Source: Dipylidium caninum (Eukaryota; Platyhelminthes; Cestoda; Cyclophyllidea; Dipylidiidae). From it: 64,000 nt of DNA. The notes under the pieces were generated by a model. The model did no database searches. It was not told the DNA's origin and saw only the letters and a list, made by a program, of their open reading frames with translations. The stretch is taken from contig QEYB01000676.1 of assembly GCA_017562135.1 (NCBI GenBank), forward strand, positions 1-64,000. The letters run 5' to 3'. Both the position numbers and the translations under genes were made by a program. Below are positions 33,002 to 43,794 of the stretch, piece after piece (the stretch's first letter is position 1; every line of letters begins with the position of its first letter).

Positions 33002-33011
33002 CCCCCCCCCC
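33002..33011 (+). repeat. Homopolymer C10
   Basis: Ten cytosines in a row, a likely site of miscalled length and thus of frame error. Confidence 0.8.
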
Positions 33012-33424
33012 GGAGCACTTCCAGTTTGCCATGATGGCAACTGTTGTTCAAAATGAGCTCACAACTGCCAGGTTCTGCCCTGGTGCAACCCTTTTGAATG
33101 ATTTCATCCTAAAACACCCCAGAACGTCAGCTTGCACGCAAACTTCATTTGTTGTAGCATCACCGGTGGTGTACGAGTTGAAGAGACCGCAAGCTCGCCT
33201 ACCTCTGGGCAAGCGGGAGTATGATTAAAGGGTACCTTTTCAGTCGAATTTTCCCTCCTCGTGAAGTCTATGACACGAATGGCCAAATACCGAGTCGTGA
33301 GAACCATGACATTTCCTTTTGTTTCTTCTCCAGGCTTCTCCGTTTATCTTACGTCAAGTGGGTATCAATCTGTTCCTCTCCCACCATCTCGCAGATGATA
33401 TTACCCTAAGAAGAGGATGGCGAT
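33012..33424. other. Unassigned stretch
   Basis: A plus ORF covers 32,962-33,228 and a minus ORF 33,104-33,307, overlapping one another. Neither is supported by splice sites or a second copy. Confidence 0.3.
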
Positions 33425-33606
33425 ACAGACGTTATGCTTCCCCTTAACACTAGTGCATACTCCAGTCTCCATATAGATAAACCAAGTAGGAATGCCAGTT
33501 GAAAGGATGAACCGGTACAAACATGGGTATTGCGACTGCACTTTCCGGGTATCTGAGAAGACCTATTGGTGGTTTAAGATATGGAGCATAAGCGTGAACT
33601 AATTTT
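33425..33606 (+). pseudogene. Exon fragment related to 40.5 kb
   Basis: The peptide VMLPLNTSAYSS is encoded at 33,431-33,466 and its relative VMLPLNTGPYAS at 40,532-40,567. The next codons differ. After one frame change a second peptide, MNRYKHGYCDCTFRVSEKTY, is readable at 33,508 and ends at TAA. Pairs of cysteines and aromatic residues fit an extracellular beta-sandwich exon, but the evidence is thin. Confidence 0.3.
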
Positions 33607-34700
33607 GCAGAGATCATTTTCCATCTGAAACGATCATTCCTTTAAGTGTTTGTGTCTCACAACCGCTCATCTTACTCTATCACTAAGAATGTGTCGCTAA
33701 ACAGCCTAACCGTTGTAAAGTCGCACTACAGGACAGAGTGCCACACTTGGCACTGTACTGAAAGGAAAGCTGTGACAAGAGTTTGTTTCAATTGAGCTGT
33801 CAACCGTTTGCAAGGACAAAGGCAGACAATCTGGTTTCTCACTTCGCTGTCATGCGAGAGTGCATTTACGGCCCCATAAAATCAGTCCGCCGGGCTGACG
33901 AGGTGCACTTGGCTCTCTGCTTGTGCCTCAACAGAGGCAGATGCACGCTACATTCTTGACAACTCCTGCCATCACTGCGTTCCAGATGATTAGCAGCAGA
34001 ATTGCGGTTATGGGAGAATGGCGTGGCCGCAGCTGCTGCAGACTTGAAGAAAACAAAAATTATTCCCTTTTTCATTGGAGAGCGACGACAACTCCGTCTC
34101 ATCTGCAGGGGTGTACTTAGTCTCTCGCATGTGTCGAGCTACCCGAAACTACATATTGTTTGATCAGACAGCAATCATATCCAGCGAGTGCACACCGTCA
34201 ATTTACATTACCGACGTCTTGACATTGTGTCATTTTGGCCTTATTTTGTACTCGGACTAAAAGTGGGTCTGTTACATGAGAGATGCCCTGGCAGATCCAC
34301 TTACAGATGCGTAGAGAGATCAACTCCACCTCATCGATAACGAGGTGGATGTGGTTTGGACCATACGCATGGACTGGGAATCGAAACGTGTGCTTTTGCC
34401 TCTCAGGGCAGAAGGCAGTCGGTGTGAGCTGAACCACGCGCCGACGTGATGTACGCCGGGGAGTAAATCACAGGAGACTGGTGAAAGTCGGAGCAGAAGC
34501 CGAGGTGTATGACCAATACCGACGCCGCTGCTGACCTCCTTAAGACAGGATAAATAGACAGCACAAGAGGTAAAGACCTCAATTGCACGACTGATGGTGG
34601 GAGAGACAACACTTCTCTTCTTTGCTTACATCTGCTTACACACAAGTAAGTGGTCTCTTCACTTGACACTTTCACACACCACCCTTTCTCATTCGGCTAT
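33607..34700. other. Unassigned stretch upstream of the Ig-like gene
   Basis: Possible promoter and first-exon territory for the gene at 34.9-36.2 kb. I cannot identify a TATA box or a signal-peptide exon with confidence. ORFs are short and contradictory. Confidence 0.3.
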
Positions 34701-34705
34701 GCCAG

Positions 34706-34794
34706 TTGAGGAACACCGCATTGCAGGCAGAATTGATTTGCCTTCTTATGCTCTCTTTCAGACGCGCAATTGGCTGATAATTCAGATAAAAGAA
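34706..34794 (+). CDS. Possible upstream exon of the Ig-like gene
   Basis: An open frame runs through VEEHRIAGRIDLPSY and TRNWLIIQIKE between a CAG acceptor at 34,705 and a GTGAGA donor at 34,795. A second strong acceptor (CTCTCTTTCAG) sits inside at 34,761. If either is used, the exon ends on a codon boundary, which matches the start of the next exon at 34,942. It is only tentatively part of that gene. Confidence 0.3.
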
Positions 34795-34941
34795 GTGAGA
34801 GCAGAATTGTGAGCGGCCTCATCAACACCACATTTGTCATGAATTGGACACTTCCCGGCCTATATTACGTAATTTTACATCTCCTCATTATGATGTGCTT
34901 GACCTTCATCGGTGACACACTATTTTGACTTCTTCAATTAG

Positions 34942-36205
34942 ACAGCCTGTGTGTATACAGGGTCTGGCAAGCGTTACTGCGTGGGAACAGGGCAAGACCA
35001 ATGTTCCAACGAATATTTCAATTGTTCCTACATTCAGAGTACGTTCAATTCCATTCCTCACCTACATGCCACACGCACCCTCCTCCACCGCCTACCATCA
35101 ACAACACTAGATAGAACTCGCCTCCCTACTCAAAGCAATATTCATGGTTTTCTTCATTTTGCTGCTCATGTAGTCTCTGATGATCAAGCAGAGGTGCAAA
35201 TGACCGGCGTTATACGTCAAGATATGGTGTGGATTGTCTTCATTTCTGCCGTATCTCCATTTATTCCCATCAGCATTGCTGTACTTCCTGATGGAATGTG
35301 GAAATTCTCGAAAGTTGGTGAGTCTACAGTGATGTAACCTCATATCAACAAAGGGTTGTTCTGTCGACAAGGACTAACCACCTTCGATCACTCGCCTCCC
35401 AAGGCTTCGATTTTTACCCAAAAGAGTCCTTCTTCATTGGCGCAAAGAATAAGGAAACCGTGGCAGTCACTTGCAGATACATAAAGGATGAATGCGTGAG
35501 TCTGCGATGTAATCAACCTTACGGGAATAAAACTCAATAGACTTCTAACATCACATATGGTACTTTACTTTGCGTTTGTCTAGATGGATATAGTGGTGGG
35601 CACCGAGGCATCAGTGGTTTATAGAACTTGGCGCCATGGGCCTGACAATTATACCAAAAATTATCCAGAAATAGTCAGCATCAGTAAGTCACACGGAATG
35701 CATCTTTGACTTTTGATGTTTTCTTGCTGCCCTGTGATTGACTGCTCTAAAATCGGTGTACCTGGCGCCCTTGTAGGAAACAGTACGGATGACATATTTG
35801 TGAACGTAACAATAGAAGTGAGAAGAAAAACATCCTGTTGATTACGTTGGATGTTTGTATGGTGGATATGAAAGCCGTGGCGCGGTCTACAAAATAGATT
35901 GGGGCAGATCAAACACAGTCGAATCGTTCAGCTCCTCCTCTCCATTTACAACCGTTTATGAAGGTAAGTAGGTGAAATTTCTGCGTATTTTCAGCATACC
36001 TCTTCAACTAGAGTGAGCGCAATTGCTTCTCTCTTCTTACCTAGCTCAAACGATCTCAACCGGCGCGGTGTCTACGGCAGGTAATTTGGAATGTCGGCAA
36101 AGATTACATGCTGATGAGGTTTATTTGGTGGTGGTTGTGGTGATGATAGCCCTCACAAAGCCTCACTCACGACATTCAAACCGCCTTACTAAAGTGGCGC
36201 CTTAA
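34942..36205 (+). CDS. Ig-like, glycosylated, probably membrane-anchored protein, six exons, 5' end missing
   Basis: The exons are 34,942-35,038, 35,111-35,317, 35,404-35,495, 35,584-35,683, 35,777-35,963 and 36,045-36,205, all with GT-AG borders and introns of 72-93 bp. Codon phases match at every junction, and the total is 281 codons including TAA once a single extra base near 35,820 is discounted. That base is the one frame break. Exon 1 is Cys-rich (CVYTGSGKRYCVGTGQDQC). Exons 3 to 5 give an Ig-like pattern: VAVTC, a Trp (YRTWRHG), then VNVTIE and PVDYVGCLYGG in the position of the F-strand cysteine. N-glycosylation sequons NRT, NYT, NST and NVT indicate an extracellular protein. The last exon ends in a hydrophobic run (YLVVVVVMIAL), a basic tail and stop, consistent with a short membrane anchor. 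A hydrophobic run MVWIVFISAVSPFIPISIA in exon 2 could be a signal peptide of a shorter form starting at 35,224. The named family is not recognised. Confidence 0.6.
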
Positions 36206-38486
36206 ATGGGGCTCAGCACCTTACGTGTTATAGGATGCACACGCCTCAGCATTTGCCACTGTCCTCCTTCAAATTATCAACAGCATCTCAAATTATCACT
36301 TGCACTCTCCCCAACATTGGCAAAATGATGATAAAGGGCCTTTACATCTAACCCATCCTCTCCCACTGCACAATTCCACTTCTCGTTCTCTTAACTCCCA
36401 CCACCTGCCTCGCGCCGCATTTGCAACATGCACTTAAATGCTCCTATTACAATGATATTCGGCTTTGTGTGGCCACTGAAGTGTTCATGCAAGCGGAATA
36501 AGCAAACTCGCCGAAAGCACATAAGCCTCTGCTTCAATCTCTTCTACTGCTTGCTTCTGCCACTCCTCTCTCCTTTTACCTGCTCTACTGCCTATCGCTC
36601 CTTTGGCAGACAGTGGCACCGGTAGTTTAGGACTCCTCGCAGTGAATGCCACGAGTCGAGAATCTTCGATCGCGAGCATAATGCATCTACTGAATATGCC
36701 ACCGGTTTTTTATCGCAATGTGGCAAGGACACATGAGTGTACAATGTTGCCGTTAAAACACTGGCTTACTATGCGAACGACATTGCATATCTACTGCGTT
36801 GACTTGGTGTCGCCAACGCACGGACATTGCGATGCTTTACGCCAGTGCGCTGTCCCACTAATTTAACCCGCCTAACCGTGGTCTAACCCCATCATTAATA
36901 CGTCTTCTATGATTTAGGCATCCCGCGCAGAGACGATCTTGGGTAATTCATACTCCTACAGACGTTAAGCATGTTCGAACCCCCCATGTGCCGCGCATGT
37001 CCTACGTACTTCTTCTTCTGCCCTCCGTAAATCAAATGACTTCCGGTTGTGCCATAGGCGAATGTGGTGAGTCGTCGCCCACATTGACGTTATTGTCATT
37101 CGACCATCCTTCTTCTGTGCCACTGATCTACTTGCCTATTTGATTCCTTTCAGTTCCGCTTAGTCTAATTATCGGATGCCTGTTGATGTGTAAGCTGACC
37201 TCTTCTCGCCTACCTGTGTTATAATGCTCGATGCAAACAAATTTTTGCGTCGCATTTTCTCCAAGATTCCCTATTATCTACGAGGTTGCATTTTGTCTAC
37301 TTCAGACAAGCTCCATGCGCATTTGGCCGTCTAGCGGTGAGGCTGCGTACCTTCATGGGACCCGACACAAGGTCTCTCCTCCTCTTCCTGAAATTAGCCG
37401 AAATAAAACAAGGAACACTAAATAATGACACACTGCCCTGTTGACCATTAACGACGTGGACAGAATATGGGATGGTGGAATGAGAGTTCTCTTTCTCTCT
37501 CACCCGACTGTGTAGCTGACTAACAAATTAACTAATTGCCTGGTCAACCACCGAAATTCATTGACAACCGCCAATCATCCGCGTATTGATGGGATGGCGA
37601 TCTGCCTTAATATACACACTAGTGAGCTGTCATGTCCGTTGACATTGTGGGGTGGACTTCGACTGGTATAGTTAAGGGATAGCGGGAGGCTATTTCGGGT
37701 AGTCGGAATCGGCCATTGCAAGCTTGACGCACCACGCCTTTGTTGAAGTTCGATAGTGGACAAGATGTAGGTGGAAACGTTCTCCTTCCAACTCTATTAT
37801 GCGTAGGTGCCTGTGTAGCGTACAGCCACTGGTAGCACTGACAACAAACTTCGGGTGTTTCTGTCGTGTGACACATTTCGTATTGGGACTTATTCATAGA
37901 CAGTGCTGTCTTTACCCAGGTCAGAAATTAAGGTAGACAGCGGCTACATTTCATTAGAGTAGCAAAATTCATCTCAGTAATGGGAAGAGTAGAGGTGATA
38001 GAAGCGACGCCGCCTATGGACGTGACAATGGAACAGGAGGAGGAGAGGAGGAGGAGGAGGAGGAGGAGGAGGAGGAGGAGTTGTGTAGGGTTGATAAAGT
38101 AACAGGGAATCCCTTGCTTTAACAAATTCACACGTGAGATGTGCTGAAGGTGGGTAATGTGAATTGGGGCAACAATAAAACAGAGGCGGAGAAATAAACC
38201 AGTCAACGCATCTCCATCCATTCGAGTATTACATGCATGTGTATTGCCATCCCCCTTTCATGTAAACATCCTTAACGGCGTGTCGATACCGTCGTAGCAG
38301 GAACGGAGATAAGTCCACTAAGCCTTGGGGCAGTGCAGAAAGAGATGTTGACACAGTTTTAAAAGATCTCACTCTTTTGCCGAGATGCCCATTTGGATGG
38401 GGACGATTTCCTACCTGACTTGTGGCTGATCAGCCATCATCATTTGGAAGGTGAGCAGTTGTGACAACCAGCTCTTTCGTGTGCAG
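36206..38486. other. Mostly unassigned; includes a GGA microsatellite
   Basis: An 87-codon ORF at 36,603-36,866 follows a good acceptor (CTCCTTTGGCAG) and could be an alternative last exon of the Ig-like gene if the GTAATT donor at 36,081 is used; its phase fits. Elsewhere I see no supported gene. Confidence 0.35.
38034..38080 (+). repeat. GGA trinucleotide microsatellite
   Basis: About 15 units of GGA with one interruption near the start. Confidence 0.92.
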
Positions 38487-38674
38487 GAATGCGCTGCTTC
38501 TCCAAGTGCTGTGGTCCTGTCTACTACTTCGCCTATGAGTCTTTATCCGGTAGAGTGACAGAAGGTGGGGAACATGTGAGCCTCCATCCCTATGTCTGGC
38601 ACAATGTTCCCACCCTTGTGACCATAGGAAATGTGGATCTGGTAGTGGGTGTAGATTTTATGCCAAATATCTAG
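38487..38674 (+). CDS. Candidate terminal exon of an Ig-like relative
   Basis: The exon follows a CTCTTTCGTGTGCAG acceptor and begins in phase 1 with MRCFSKCCGPVYYFAYESL, ending VDLVVGVDFMPNI and stop. The GPVYYFAYESLSGRV stretch resembles the exon-5 segment GCLYGGYESRGAV of the gene at 34.9-36.2 kb in the position of its second cysteine. The companion exons upstream were not found. It could be a decayed paralogue. Confidence 0.35.
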
Positions 38675-39885
38675 GTACACATCGTTTTTACACACGTTTC
38701 TGCACTCTTCTCTAGTGGAGATTGTAGGAGTAAAGACAACTTGTGCACCCGAGAAATAGTGGAAATCGGTCTGTGTGGTCGACGTATGTAGAGCAAGTAG
38801 GAAGAGAGCGCAGTCCATGAATTTGTCTTAGTACTGAAGTCTGTTGGGCGGAAGAAGCACCGACGGTTGCAGACTTCCACTTGGTAGACAGGCGAGTGAG
38901 CTGAGAGACGGAAATGATTTATGCAATAGGTGACAATAGGTACAATTTGGATGCGGCCATTTGTAATCTGTCGAAACATCGAGCGTGAACGCGATTGCCT
39001 TGAGAGTGTTCGCGATACGAGGAGATTTTTCCTATAACGTGATAATGTGATGGGAAAAGGAAGAATAGTGTGATATGACGAGGTGACAATGAACTGCTTC
39101 CAGAGCAATGTTAAAGTGGGGAAATGTGCAGCAGAAGGGTGATGTAGATTGTTAAAACCATAGGAATGACCCTAGAAATGCAATTATGGGAGTGTCAGAG
39201 CACCAAAATATAACAATCGAAGTGGAGATCGCCTGTTGGTGAACTCCGATGCAAGGTATGGTGAAAGGGTCATAATCAATGTCTCCGAGATAGCAGAGTG
39301 TGTGAAACTAGTCTATTTTGCATGGAGGCATCTGTTCTTAGTCATATCATGTCGTACGCACTCACACACGCGCATCCACAGACTCACAGTGACACAACTC
39401 ATACACATATGTCTGACAGATTGATGGCAATGCTCTCTGCGCATCCACCATGTTTGCGCAATTCATCTTCTCGCCCGTCGCCGTTTCGCCCCCCGAGGTC
39501 AAGTGGTGTCTAAATGGTAGCTTCAAGAAGTATGATATTTTGTATTACCAAGTCAGTTGAGCAAGATGCATTCGTTAAGGGAGAAGTCGTCGAGATGGCA
39601 GCTACCCTCATCAAAGTCAACTCCTCGGCACTCTGAATTCGCATCTTCAGATATCAGAGGTGGAAGGTTGATAAGGCGGTGATAAAGAAACGGGGTGAAC
39701 TGCGTTCCATCTCCGTCCAACTACGTCGACATCTCGATGGCTAAGCAATAGAAGCCATCAGGTAAAATCACGTGAGATGCATTTAGTGGTGATTTGCATT
39801 AGGTGATTAAACATATTTTCATTTGAAATATCTGTACAAATGCACGCCACTACACCTCCTCCTCATCCTCCCGCTTAGTTGCAGG
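38675..39885. other. Unassigned stretch
   Basis: A 145-codon minus ORF at 38,671-39,108 (Ser, Arg and Thr-rich) overlaps smaller ORFs. It has no motif, splice context or duplicate, so I do not call it a gene. Nothing else is supported. Confidence 0.3.
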
Positions 39886-40126
39886 TGTCGGGTGTGTGAT
39901 CGTGACAATTAGTTCAGCGGTCAAGTCATACAACATCAACACGCCACTTGGTATTGTTGCCTTCTATGGCCTACACTCTTGCCACTACTGCGTTGACTCT
40001 TGCTGCGATTATGAAATGCAGTGGCTGCACAGGCTAGCAGAATTTGCTATGTCTATCTCAAGTCAAGGCACCAGCCGAAATAGCGCCAAAGGTCTGATCC
40101 CCTGTTACAAGTGCACTCCCGCATGA
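39886..40126 (+). CDS. Candidate Cys-rich exon
   Basis: Downstream of a TTAGTTGCAG acceptor the frame reads CVIVTISSAVKSYNINTP, then LHSCHYCVDSCCDYE, to a stop at 40,126. Five cysteines lie in 14 residues. It sits in the cluster of Ig-like exon candidates and may belong to the same kind of protein, but the cysteine spacing does not match an Ig core. Confidence 0.3.
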
Positions 40127-40458
40127 GAGCGCAATAGGAAAGCTGGCGATGACTTCTCTTCTTGCAAGTGGTCCGTAAACCATTTGGCTAATACGTGTGA
40201 TGCTGCTTTACACCTCATTGCAGTTGCGACCCTAACAATTTCTATATCTGCATTTCATCCATCCTCTCCAAAGTGTAAGATCTCTACACACTCTCTTAGC
40301 TCTCATCATCCGTTGCACACTGCATTTGGGATAGGCACTCACATGCTCAGTAGTATAGCTTGAAGTGTATGCAACAAGGAAGGAATGCTGCAAAAATAAA
40401 GTATTTTGAACAAGCTGAGGACTGTTCCCAAGGTCTCTGAGTCCACATCTGCTCACTT

Positions 40459-40671
40459 ACAACGGTGTCAGGGCAGAGTGCATCCCTTAACGTGGTAATT
40501 TATCGGCGGCGGGGGTGTGGTGGAAGTGGCAACGTTATGCTTCCACTAAACACTGGTCCATATGCCAGTCGCCAAGTAGATTCTCAGATGGATGAAATCT
40601 TCGGCATTTTCGATCCATTTCTGGATTCTAAGTCCAAGTGGTGGTCTGACATGTTAGACGCAACGTACTAG
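40459..40671 (+). CDS. Candidate exon related to 33.4 kb and to Ig-like exon 4
   Basis: After the acceptor GTGTCAGGGCAG the frame reads SASLNVVIYRRRGCGGSG, NVMLPLNTGPYAS, then an acidic-aromatic tail IFDPFLDSKSKWWSDML and stop. Its ASLNVVIYRRRG resembles EASVVYRTWRHG in exon 4 of the 34.9-36.2 kb gene, and VMLPLNT recurs at 33.4 kb. This suggests local duplication of related exons. Confidence is limited by short lengths. Confidence 0.35.
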   Translation, partial: TTVSGQSASLNVVIYRRRGCGGSGNVMLPLNTGPYASRQVDSQMDEIFGIFDPFLDSKSKWWSDMLDATY

Positions 40672-40894
40672 AAAATGTGTCAGACGCCTACGTGCTGTCT
40701 GCCCCTCCACACGTGCTTACATTAGGTGCAAAGGCATATCGCGTGGAAGGGTATCATTTGGGTATCAATATGCTACGATGAGGGCACCATTTTGTGTCAT
40801 GGTGTCTGTGTGAGACTCTCACTTGCTATCCCACGAACAAATTGAAGCCCCGATAAAGATAGAATACTTTAACGTATTTGCCCTTAGTGCAAGG

Positions 40895-41400
40895 TCTGCC
40901 CACGTCTATAAAAATCGACGACTGCAACCATCAAGGTGCTCATGTAGTCTGGAAGCCATCAGAACTCCAGAACCTAATCATGCACTCACCTCACCTCACC
41001 ACACCACACCTCATCTCACCTCAATTTACTCGCTTTACACACACACACCCAGCTCACATCAACGGGAGGCTGTAATAGTATCATGCCATCGATAGACAGT
41101 CGCTATTCCTGCGGGCTGGAAATGCTTGTGCGAATACACTTCACGGAGGCCACTACCCATCGTGGGTGCTTATCGATGCCAGCGTCCCTGGTACACATCC
41201 ACTTGCCTTACTCTATCACCGCAAATTTTGCTTCATCATATCTCAGCCCCTCAACGAATACCACTCAAGTGAGAGTGCCACGCTCCTCTGTGAGGCAGCG
41301 GGTGCGCACGTTGCCACGAGTTGTTATGAGTCTCTCAATTGAGCACTGTAACAAGAGCCAAATGTCACTCGTCAACCTGCGCACTGATGCTATGAGGCCG
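40895..41400 (+). pseudogene. Scattered Ig/FN3-like exon remnants
   Basis: Two short peptides fit extracellular beta-sandwich domains: PTSIKIDDCNHQGAHVVWKP at about 40,900-40,960 (an FN3-like opening with a Trp-x-Pro) and NEYHSSESATLLCEAAGAHV at about 41,252-41,311 (an Ig B-strand-like cysteine context) after the acceptor ATATCTCAG. Between them is a CTCAC/CACAC-rich simple stretch (40,984-41,026). Stops interrupt both, so they are called remnants. Confidence 0.3.
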
Positions 41401-41646
41401 TAAATGCACTCTCACGTGTCCACGTCGTAAGAGGAAGGTGGTAACATCTCGGATCTAGAAAAAAGCCATAGCTCATTTGAAACGTACTTTATTTGTCAGC
41501 CCTCATTTCCATGGCATGGTGACCTTGCCACTTTCTGTCGTCATATGATCTGAGTTAGACTTTTTAATGAAGAAGTTGTTATGATAGAATGAGATGAGCG
41601 AGAGGGTACCCGAGACATTGGCAGGAATAAACACTCCAAATGGCAG

Positions 41647-41745
41647 TGCCCCCTGTTAAATTGATCTACGCTAACATTCCCAGCCTAAATGATACGAATT
41701 GTCTGTATATGACGCGATGCAGTTATGACACCTTGTATGTGTGTG
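41647..41745 (+). CDS. Candidate symmetric exon with cysteines
   Basis: A 99-bp exon, phase 1 at both ends, runs between the acceptor CCAAATGGCAG and the donor GTGAGT. It encodes VKLIYANIPSLNDTNCLYMT, then RCSYDTLYVC. The sequon NDT and three cysteines fit an extracellular module. Phase 1-1 exons are usual for extracellular domains, in line with the neighbouring gene. Partner exons are unproven. Confidence 0.35.
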
Positions 41746-42280
41746 GTGAGTTTTCTTATGTGAATGAAGTGACCACTGGGTGTGGGTCACACTGCAGAGG
41801 TTTGTCAGGCGAGAGAAACAGACGCGGTCGCCATCGTCAATTTGAATGACTCGTGTACGTAGTAAATTTGTGTGAACTACGGGTCGGAGAAGTGGATTTG
41901 GACTGCAGGGGACGAGAGGTACAGTCTTGCTGTGACTGTTTTTTTAAGAATCGCTTGATAAGCATTTAACTGCGTACAAAAAATGATCTGTAGATTGAAA
42001 AGAGGCAAATTTAACATTCGCAAGAGCCAATGCCAGGTTAGACTACGAGTTTCGTTGCAATCTCAGAGGTGTGTGTGTGTCACTTGTTAGTGACTCGATG
42101 TTTTTGTAGACAGTTGCGGAGGCACACTCCTTATGAGACGAGGGGAGGGTAAGAGAAAGGAAGGAGGTACAGACGGGAGAGAGAAAAAAATTTACACGAA
42201 AGTAAGTGTCCAAAGGAAGGTTTGTAAATGTCTTCAAAGAGGAGTTGCCCACTAATGAATGAACGAGTCTGTCTCATTAG

Positions 42281-42422
42281 CATTGACGAAACTCAGTGCC
42301 AAAGTAAGAGTCCAAGCAAGCCGATCGCCTTCGAAGCTGGTTCCCTGGTAACTAATCTTACCCTCTTAACTTACTGCCTATTTGCCCTTTACCAAGTAAC
42401 AACGGTTGTTGCATACCCTTGA
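42281..42422 (+). CDS. Candidate terminal exon with GPI-signal-like tail
   Basis: It follows the acceptor GAGTCTGTCTCATTAG. The peptide IDETQCQSKSPSKPIAFEAG is followed by a hydrophobic C-terminus (LVTNLTLLTYCLFALY and VTTVVAYP) ending at TGA. A small-residue region before a hydrophobic tail with no basic residues after it is the pattern of a GPI-anchor signal. This would place the protein on the outer cell surface. The frame is also open upstream to 42,228 with two more cysteines. The phase does not match the exon at 41,647-41,745. Confidence 0.4.
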
Positions 42423-43794
42423 GTAACTGAGTACCACAAAGCGAGAGATGTTTGTAGCTTCACCGACAAGCAACTTCTGCAAGTGAGATGCGTCTTGAGT
42501 GACAGAATGCTGCACGAAAATGTCAAACCAGTGGATTTTGAGTGAATGGGAAGTACTAATGGTGGAGGACATCTCATGCAGCAAACTGGCGGAAAAGTTG
42601 TGGTGACGATAGGTTGTGACCATGAGGTAGTCCAATTGACGGGATGATATAAGAAGATAGGATAGAGACCGTAAGACCTCGGGTGAAAGAGCGAGAGAAG
42701 GCGATGTGGAGAGAGATGAGCGCAAATTTTATTCACTTACCTGCTTCCAATAGTCGATTTACTTTCTCCCTCGCCACCTCCCTCCCTCCACACTTCGTGC
42801 CGAGTCAATGACATCGAGGTATAAACGTGAACCTACACTCTTTTGAAGTAATGCAGTGCCGAGGGGTGAATAGAGTGAGCAAACAATATTTGCAGACAAC
42901 GAATGCAGGTATTATGCGCCTCGCGAAATGTTATCATCGCATATCGTCCAGATTCGACACAAATTAATAAAGAAATTATGCAGGAAATTTGTGACGGAGG
43001 AAGGAAGGGGAACTAGTTTGCATTTGATATGGCACGCAGATTTACAGAATATCTGGCCGTTAGCTGTCAACAGATTGTAACGCGCCACATATCCCATTTA
43101 CAGGAATCAGGGGAACGAACGAGTCCCCTACCTGGTGATGAGAGGAGCCACGTGCAGTAGGGAAAGCTTATAGTCTTCGCAAGTCAATCTGTAGGTGAAT
43201 AGGATTGGAAGCTTTGTTCCCGTTGGGTCGACGAAATGGTTTCTCTAGTCAAAGTACGTACAAGAAATGGAATATTGTTAACGTGTGAGCGAGCGACTTT
43301 TGAATTGAGTCGCTGAGAGGCAGATAAAATGATTGAAAGTGGGGTATCGTCTTGTGAGCATGTTGTCCTGCAAATAGCCTTCGTGACCTATTCCCGGTGA
43401 ATATGCAGACACGTTGCTTTGCCATTGGGTTGAAGAATAAAATGTCTTTCCTTATTTTATATTATGCTCTGATACATGATTTTCAAACAAGCATTGCCCA
43501 AGTGTTTACACTCCCTTTATTATTTCCACTCTCTTTCAAGGATTGACTATGTTATCGTCTGGTATTGCTGCAACATAGCAAACTGTTTATTTCGGTGACC
43601 AGATGACTGCCCAATTGCTGACCCTTGCCGCACCGCATTCGATTATCCTTTGCCATTCCAACCTCTGTATTTGGCGCTATTTCTTGCAGGTCAGTTATTT
43701 TGTCTGCACCGATTTGCCTACTTATCTCCTTCAAGTCCACTCCACTCCTACCGTCGGCAAGTAAGGAACAACCTTGTTACCATATGCAAACGTA
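42423..43794. other. Unassigned stretch
   Basis: Overlapping minus ORFs of 115 codons (42,378-42,725 and 42,389-42,736) lie in two frames of the same DNA and cannot both be real. I see no supporting splice sites. The 108-codon plus ORF at 43,650-43,976 runs into the repeat below and its frame is not kept in the other copy. Confidence 0.3.

Noticed and set aside
36955..36990. GTTCGAACCCC, a B-box-like sequence suggesting a tRNA gene
   Set aside because: No matching A box or foldable acceptor stem at the required distance on either strand.
38671..39108. 145-codon minus ORF
   Set aside because: Ser/Arg/Thr-rich composition, no duplicate and no splice context. It overlaps the end of the better-supported exon at 38,487-38,674.
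42378..42736. Two overlapping 115-codon minus ORFs
   Set aside because: They are two frames of one stretch; at most one could be real and nothing favours either.
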